DNA of 50,501 nucleotides from positions 1-50,501 of the forward strand of contig PUND01000005.1 in NCBI GenBank assembly GCA_003551645.1, read 5' to 3'. The notes under the pieces were generated by a model, which saw only the letters and a program-made list of their open reading frames with translations, ran no database searches and was not told the origin of the DNA. Each line of letters opens with the position of its first letter. The first letter of the stretch is position 1. Shown one piece after another: positions 45,447 to 50,501 of this stretch. Source of the DNA: Phycisphaerae bacterium. Its GTDB lineage: Bacteria; Planctomycetota; Phycisphaerae; SM23-33. Position numbers and translations under genes: made by a program.

Positions 45447-46828
45447 TGGCAAGGATCGCTTTCGTTCAGAACAAGCTGGGCAAGACCGACGGCGTATCGC
45501 TGGAGGTGGACAAGTGGCGGGCGGTCTGTGAGCGGATGGGCCATGGTGTCCTTTACTGCGCCGGCAACGACGATGTGCCTGGAATCCACACCATACCTGA
45601 GCTGTCCCTTTTCCATCCGGCGATCCGGAAGATCCTCGAAAACGGCACCGTCGCCCTGAAGGACTACGACAGCGAGCAACAGCTCGCCGCCGATATCGAC
45701 AGCCAGGAGCGGGTAATCCGCCGGAAGCTGATGGAGTTCATCGATAAAGAGTCGGTCGATGTGCTCGTGCCGAACAACCTGCTGTCGATCGGCTACAACG
45801 TACCGACCGTGCCGGCGTTGGCCAACGTCATCCGCGAGACCGGCCTGCCGACGATAGTCCATTCGCACGACTTCTATTTCGAGGAAAGCGGCGAAACCAA
45901 CGCCACCTGCCAGACGGTTCTGGACATCTTTGAGCAGTTCGCCCCGCCGCCGTATCCCAACGTCCGGCACGTTGTCATCAACCGGCTGGCCCGGGCGGCA
46001 CTGGCGGAGCGCAAGGGTATCGAGGCCCGCGTGGTCCCCAACGTATGGGACTTCGGCCAACAGCCGTGGGTGCCCGATGAATACAACGCCGATTTCCGCG
46101 AGGCCTTCGGCATAGGCCCCGATGATATTGTCTTCCTCCAGGCCACTCGCGTCCTGGACCGCAAGGCCATCGAGCTGGCAATCGACGTAGTCGGATTCGT
46201 CCAGCGGCCGGAGCATATCCAGCGGCTCCGCGACCGGCCGCTCTACGACGGGCGCCGTTTCGGGCCGGACAATCGGATTGTGCTGCTCTGCGCCGGGTAC
46301 ATCGAGCAGTTCGGCATTACCGGCAGCTACGTCGAAAATCTAAAGGCCCGCGCCGCCGAGCGGGGAGTGGACCTTCGCTTCATCGGCGACCGCGTGGGCC
46401 ACAACCGCGGCCGGGCCGAGGACGGGGCAAAGACATACTCGCTATGGGACAGCTACGTTCACGCGGACTTCGTGACGTATCCGAGTATCTGGGAGGGCTG
46501 GGGCAACCAGTTCATCGAGGCGGTCTTCGCGAAACTGCCGGTGGTGATATTCGAATATCCCGTTTATGTCAGCGACCTCAAGCCGGTGGGCTTCGACGTG
46601 GTCACGCTGGGCGACGAACTCACCGGGCGGGACGATCGAGGGCTGGTCCGAGTGTCCCAAGAGCGGCTGGACGCCGCGGCTTCGGAGGTGGTGGAGCTTC
46701 TGACCGACGCCAAACGCCGCACTGAGGCCACCGAACACAACTTCCGCGTCGGGCGGGAAAACTTCTCATACGAGCAACTGGAGCGGATCGTCCGCGAACT
46801 GCTCGAAGACCTCGGCGTGCGGGACTGA
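45446..46828 (+). CDS. Glycosyltransferase family 4-like protein
   Basis: A 460-residue two-domain GT-B protein. The N-terminal acceptor domain starts MARIAFVQNKLGKTDGVSLE and includes IVHSHDFYFEESG; the C-terminal donor domain includes FLQATRVLDRKAIELAI, a region equivalent to nucleotide-sugar binding (FVTYPSIWEGWGNQFIEAVF) and the EX7E-type Glu residues in EGWGNQFIEAV. There is no signal peptide. It probably transfers a sugar from an NDP-sugar to a glycan or small acceptor. Its start overlaps the stop of the AllA-like gene by one base. Confidence 0.88.
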   Translation: MARIAFVQNKLGKTDGVSLEVDKWRAVCERMGHGVLYCAGNDDVPGIHTIPELSLFHPAIRKILENGTVALKDYDSEQQLAADIDSQERVIRRKLMEFIDKESVDVLVPNNLLSIGYNVPTVPALANVIRETGLPTIVHSHDFYFEESGETNATCQTVLDIFEQFAPPPYPNVRHVVINRLARAALAERKGIEARVVPNVWDFGQQPWVPDEYNADFREAFGIGPDDIVFLQATRVLDRKAIELAIDVVGFVQRPEHIQRLRDRPLYDGRRFGPDNRIVLLCAGYIEQFGITGSYVENLKARAAERGVDLRFIGDRVGHNRGRAEDGAKTYSLWDSYVHADFVTYPSIWEGWGNQFIEAVFAKLPVVIFEYPVYVSDLKPVGFDVVTLGDELTGRDDRGLVRVSQERLDAAASEVVELLTDAKRRTEATEHNFRVGRENFSYEQLERIVRELLEDLGVRD

Positions 46829-46904
46829 ACCCGGCCGCGAATCCCGTCCCGACTCGGAACCAGTCCAAACAGAACCGGACCCATTGATGGGTGGCAAAAT
46901 TGCC

Positions 46905-46933
46905 TTGATGTCCGGCAGCCAGGCCGCTAAACT
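46905..46933 (+). promoter_or_regulatory. Predicted promoter of the prepilin-type gene
   Basis: TTGATG (46905-46910), 17 bp, TAAACT (46928-46933). The gene starts at 47011. Confidence 0.5.
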
Positions 46934-47010
46934 GTACCGGAGATAAGGATACGCGCGTCAGATTCCCGGCCTTCAGGATGGGACGACGAACCACAGGGAG
47001 CAAATCAGCC

Positions 47011-47772
47011 ATGCGCCGAAAAGCATTCACACTTATCGAACTCCTGGTCGTGATTGCCATCATCGCCCTGCTGATGAGCATTCTGCTGCCGGCCCTCGGC
47101 CATGCGAGGGCGTTGGCCCGACGCGCCATCTGCAAGACCAACCTGCGAGTCCTCGGCCAGACGGTGTTCCTCTACGCCTCCGACTTCGACGACCACATGC
47201 CGCTGCACGGCTATGGGCCGCGCAACCCCGATAACATCCTGTCCTCGCTGCACGCCGAACAGAAAATATTCTACAACAGCCGGTGGGGATCCGACCCGAT
47301 CCGCCACCCGGTCAACTTCGGGCTGCTGTTCCACGACAATTACATCCAGGCGCCACGCTTCATGTTCTGCCCGGCCCAGCAGTACGAGCCGTACACCTTC
47401 GATTACGAACCCTATCAGGAATACTGGCAGACCAAAGATACCAAGGAAGTCCAGGTATTCTCCTCGTACATATACGACCCAAACCCGGACAAGGAACCCC
47501 CGTATACCCAGGACGGCGCCCCGCCGAAGGCGCCGATCGCCGACCGGGTCTGGGCGGAGATGATTCTCGGCATGGACTACCTGGGCAACAGGCGGCAATA
47601 CTTCGCACACTCGGAATTCGGTCACGGCTGGAACATCGTCAGGGGCGACGGCAGCGTCAGTTGGACCGAAAGCGAGGAAGTTTACGACATGGCCGGTGAT
47701 TTCGGCGGCCACGGCCACGGAAGGTGGTATGAGGTCCTGCCGGCTCTGGAGATACTGGAGCGGGCGCACTGA
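47011..47772 (+). CDS. Prepilin-type N-terminal cleavage/methylation domain protein
   Basis: A 253-residue exported protein. Residues 1-30 ([20 protein letters not shown]) are a type IV pilin-like leader cut before Phe by prepilin peptidase, with Glu at position 5 of the mature protein. The rest is a beta-rich pseudopilin domain with a late [13 protein letters not shown] phrase, similar to the H-x-DG signature of planctomycete secreted pseudopilin-like families (related to DUF1559). ATG 47011 follows GGGAG. Planctomycetota carry many such proteins; the role is unknown. Confidence 0.9.
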   Translation: MRRKAFTLIELLVVIAIIALLMSILLPALGHARALARRAICKTNLRVLGQTVFLYASDFDDHMPLHGYGPRNPDNILSSLHAEQKIFYNSRWGSDPIRHPVNFGLLFHDNYIQAPRFMFCPAQQYEPYTFDYEPYQEYWQTKDTKEVQVFSSYIYDPNPDKEPPYTQDGAPPKAPIADRVWAEMILGMDYLGNRRQYFAHSEFGHGWNIVRGDGSVSWTESEEVYDMAGDFGGHGHGRWYEVLPALEILERAH

Positions 47773-48010
47773 GCACCGTCGCGGCCCCGTCCGACGGTTC
47801 TTTCGGAGGACATTTGCAGGCCAGCACCCAGGCCGCTGGCCCCCCTGCCACGACCCGCACATCCTCTTTCCCGTAAGCGCGGAGCTAATTTTTGACCTTC
47901 GCCGCCGTCCATGACTGCGGACAGGTGGCCCGCCCTTCCGGCCAACTTGCATTGTCACATCATGCTCGCGACGATACCGGCCCCGGAAACCGAGCCAAAG
48001 CGAGGAAGCA

Positions 48011-50017
48011 ATGAACGAAACCATGTTTGTCCGCCCGGAACCTGGCGCATCGTTATATCCGCAGCCGCCGGACGACCCGGCGGCCGTTATTGTCAGCCGC
48101 CGGCGCTTCGGCGCGGTAGGTGACGGAAAGGCCGACGATGCCCCGGCGATCCAGTCGGCCATCGACGCCCTTCAGCCGGCGATGTCCGGCGACGCCGCTC
48201 GGCGAGCGGTTCGCCGCCAGGAGTTGCCCTGCGGCATCGTGCTGCTGCCGGAGGGGACCTATCGGCTGGCAAGCACACTGCGCGTGTGGTGGGGCGTGAG
48301 GGTAATCGGTTTTGGACGGAAACGTCCGACCCTTGTACTCGGCCCAAGCACACCCGGCTTCACAGACGGCCAGGTTCGACCCATGCTGCATTTCTGCGGG
48401 CCGCGCCCCGCGGTCGGTGAGCCGCCGCCGGACGCCAATAACGCCACTTTCTTCTCCGGGCTGAGCAACGTGAACGTTCGCATCGAGCGCGGTAATCGCT
48501 CGGCCGTCGGAATCCGCGGCAACTTCGCCCAGCACTGCTCGATAGAGAACGCAGATTTCCATCTGTCCGACGCGACGGTGGGCATCGCACAGGCGGGCAA
48601 CGAGATACATAACTGTCGGTTCTTCGGCGGCGAGCACGGGCTGACCACCGGCCGGACATCCGCCGGCTGGCAGTTGCTCGTCAGCGACTGCGCGTTCGAA
48701 GGCCAGCGTCAAAGCTGTATCGAGACTCACGAGGCGGGGCTGACGGCCGTGCGGACCATCTTCCGCGATGCGCCTCGCGGCGTGTTGGTCCCCCACCAGG
48801 CCGTCGAGAAGCTTTATATCAGAAATTGTCTGTTTGAGCGGCTCTCGGCCGCCGGCGTGGAGATGGACTCATCCGACGATCCGGCCTGCCAGGCCAACGC
48901 CGAGAACGTGGTCTGCCTCCGCACGCCGACATTCGCGGACATCCGCGGCCGGGAGTCTCTTGGCGGTGATGCCGACGCATACACGGTCAGCCGTTTCTCG
49001 GCCGGTCTGCACGTGACGGCGGGGCTTTCCGAACACCCCCGCGAGTGCGTTGACACTGTCTTTGAGCACCACGCAACTGATGAACCCGCGGCGGCCTGTG
49101 GGAACACTATTTCCGACACACAACCGGACATGCCCCCACTGCCGCCGATGGATACATGGGCAAATGTCCGGGACTTCGGCGCCGCCGGCGACGGTGAAGC
49201 CGACGACACCGCCGCCATCCGGGAGGCGATTCGTCACCGGGCCGTTTACTTTCCCCAGGGCAGGTATCGCATAACCGATTCGCTAAGCCCCGGTCCGGAC
49301 ACGGCGCTTATCGGCCTGCACCCCGCGACGACGCAGATAGTGCTTTCCGACGGCGAGGCCGGCTTCGGCGACGCCGAGTTGCCGCGAGCCATGCTGGCGA
49401 CGCCCCCAGGCGGCAGGAACCTCGTTACCGGCCTGGGCACAAACCCTGGGCTGAACCCCGGCGCGACGGCCGTCCTCTGGCAAAGCGGGGACGGTTCGGG
49501 CATGGACGACGCCTTCTTCGACTGGGTCCGCGGCCGCTGCCGTCGCAAGGGGCTGGACGCCGGCGTCTCGCTGAGGATCACCGGGGGCGGAACGTTCCGG
49601 AATATCTGGTCGGCCAACTACCACGCGCCGTGCGGGCTGTACATCACCGGCGACGGGCCTGGGCGTGTATATCTTATGTCCGTCGAGCACCACCGCGATG
49701 TCGAGGTCGTTCTGCGGGATGCATCCGGCTGGCGGTTTTACGCACTGCAGACGGAGGAGAACCTCGGTTCGGAGTCGGCCACGGCCGTCGTGATGGACCG
49801 CTGCGGCGATGTGCTTTTCGGCAATCTATTCTGCTATCGCGTGATGGGCCTGCGGCGGCGGCATCCGTGCGCGATGCGCCTCACCGACTGCTCCGACGTG
49901 CGCGCCTGCGGGCTGCACGTGTTCAGCTTGGGCAGGTTCCCGTTCGACACATCCGCCTGCGACGGCCGCACCGGCCGGCGACTGCTCCACCGCGAGGCGG
50001 CGTGGGTCGAGTTCTGA
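48011..50017 (+). CDS. Large right-handed beta-helix protein with two pectate-lyase-3 domains
   Basis: A 668-residue protein. The first domain opens with RRFGAVGDGKADDAPAIQSA and the second with VRDFGAAGDGEADDTAAIRE, both the pectate_lyase_3 signature found in rhamnogalacturonases, phage tailspikes and plant-polymer enzymes. Each is followed by ribbons of Gly/Asn-rich turns (NVNVRIERGNRSAVGIRGN; NDP-like ladders). No signal peptide is seen, so it may be cytosolic or exported without a classical signal. It may bind or cut acidic polysaccharides (inference). Confidence 0.85.
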   Translation: MNETMFVRPEPGASLYPQPPDDPAAVIVSRRRFGAVGDGKADDAPAIQSAIDALQPAMSGDAARRAVRRQELPCGIVLLPEGTYRLASTLRVWWGVRVIGFGRKRPTLVLGPSTPGFTDGQVRPMLHFCGPRPAVGEPPPDANNATFFSGLSNVNVRIERGNRSAVGIRGNFAQHCSIENADFHLSDATVGIAQAGNEIHNCRFFGGEHGLTTGRTSAGWQLLVSDCAFEGQRQSCIETHEAGLTAVRTIFRDAPRGVLVPHQAVEKLYIRNCLFERLSAAGVEMDSSDDPACQANAENVVCLRTPTFADIRGRESLGGDADAYTVSRFSAGLHVTAGLSEHPRECVDTVFEHHATDEPAAACGNTISDTQPDMPPLPPMDTWANVRDFGAAGDGEADDTAAIREAIRHRAVYFPQGRYRITDSLSPGPDTALIGLHPATTQIVLSDGEAGFGDAELPRAMLATPPGGRNLVTGLGTNPGLNPGATAVLWQSGDGSGMDDAFFDWVRGRCRRKGLDAGVSLRITGGGTFRNIWSANYHAPCGLYITGDGPGRVYLMSVEHHRDVEVVLRDASGWRFYALQTEENLGSESATAVVMDRCGDVLFGNLFCYRVMGLRRRHPCAMRLTDCSDVRACGLHVFSLGRFPFDTSACDGRTGRRLLHREAAWVEF

Positions 50018-50310
50018 TCCCACTTGCCGGGCAAGGGTTGATGCTCGGAAGGCCCAGCAAGGCATAACGCCCCTGGCCGGCGCGTCGGCCAAGCGCCTGG
50101 CGAGTTGTTCCCGGCCCTTGGGCGCCGGTTCACTGGCATCACATCACCGGACACCAGGCGGAAGGCCCTGTCGTGGTGACTGGTGGCCCGGCCAGGGAGG
50201 GTGAAGAGCGTGTTGAGCGCGGAAAGCTGAGAACAGGGGACGCCGCGACCATGGTATACCCCACTTGTGATGGATCATCCCTGATGGGATATCCGGGTCT
50301 TCCGGGGGAG

Positions 50311-50501
50311 TCAGTCCCAATCGGCCCGCATCATCGCCGGCTGGGTGCTCAGGCCCGCGACGTGCAGGTGGCTGGTATCGCCCATGCAGAGACATCGAGG
50401 CGTGGCGATGCCCTGCTCACGCTCGTCCATCGGCACCACCGTCACGCTGCTGGGGGCCAGCCAGAAGCTCGCCCACATCGTCACCACCGGGACATCCAGC
50501 A
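50311..50501 (-). CDS. C-terminal part of an unidentified protein, cut by the window edge
   Basis: On the minus strand one frame is open from the window edge to TGA (50311-50313), about 63 residues long, with G/C-ending codons like the surrounding genes. It reads LDVPVVTMWASFWL, APSSVTVVPMDEREQG and TSHLHVAGLSTQPAMMRAD. I do not recognise the family. The 293-bp gap before it (50018-50310) shows nothing else I can support. Confidence 0.5.
   Translation of the reverse strand, partial: LDVPVVTMWASFWLAPSSVTVVPMDEREQGIATPRCLCMGDTSHLHVAGLSTQPAMMRADWD

Overview
The window is G+C-rich bacterial DNA with dense genes on both strands. It most likely comes from the Planctomycetota, probably near the Phycisphaerae; this is inferred from gene content and was not tested by a search. 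Supporting features are a bacterial microcompartment (BMC) shell protein, a PEP-CTERM-tagged exported protein, a prepilin-type secreted protein, a large right-handed beta-helix protein, lipid A genes (lpxA, lpxD, lpxI) with a Lol-type ABC exporter that imply an outer membrane, and short dispersed repeats between genes.

Layout. 1-1171: tail of a BMC-T shell protein and a conserved gene of unknown function. 1159-2197: metF with its own promoter and a structured leader. 2198-7673: a TetR regulator with an operator on its promoter, then an RND efflux adaptor and pump. 7720-9149: tRNA modification genes miaA and tadA. 9372-15686 (minus strand): C4 zinc-ribbon coiled-coil protein, RNase H, small membrane protein, dnaG, rpoD and an AMMECR1 protein, a macromolecular-synthesis type cluster. 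15931-21344: mntP, an FAD oxidoreductase with an SDR, a helix-turn-helix/receiver regulator and an NAD-dependent epimerase. 21345-25583: a gene relic, a lone MNT nucleotidyltransferase, a membrane protein, proA and the PEP-CTERM protein. 25620-32638: membrane protein, ilvE, sugar nucleotidyltransferase, acylphosphatase, lpxA, then ispA-dxs for isoprenoids. 32826-38994: queA, a small protein, lpxD-lpxI and the lolC/E-lolD exporter. 39043-43671 (minus strand): long SRP RNA, dnaX, ybaB, lysS. 43894-50501: DAHP synthase, an AllA-like protein overlapping a glycosyltransferase, a prepilin-type protein, a double pectate-lyase-3 beta-helix protein and the end of another gene.

The strongest unusual signal is in dnaX. 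A run of ten A residues (in the mRNA) lies between two perfect hairpins. The zero frame stops 11 codons after the run, giving a gamma-like 404-residue product, while the -1 frame runs on without a stop through a tau-like C-terminal domain, giving about 566 residues. Other points are an A+T-richer in-frame insertion of about 42 codons in lysS, mutually exclusive helices in the metF leader, a Bacillus-type long SRP RNA with its own promoter, a reversed DNA-binding/receiver regulator, and two long G tracts at positions where slippage could change expression.
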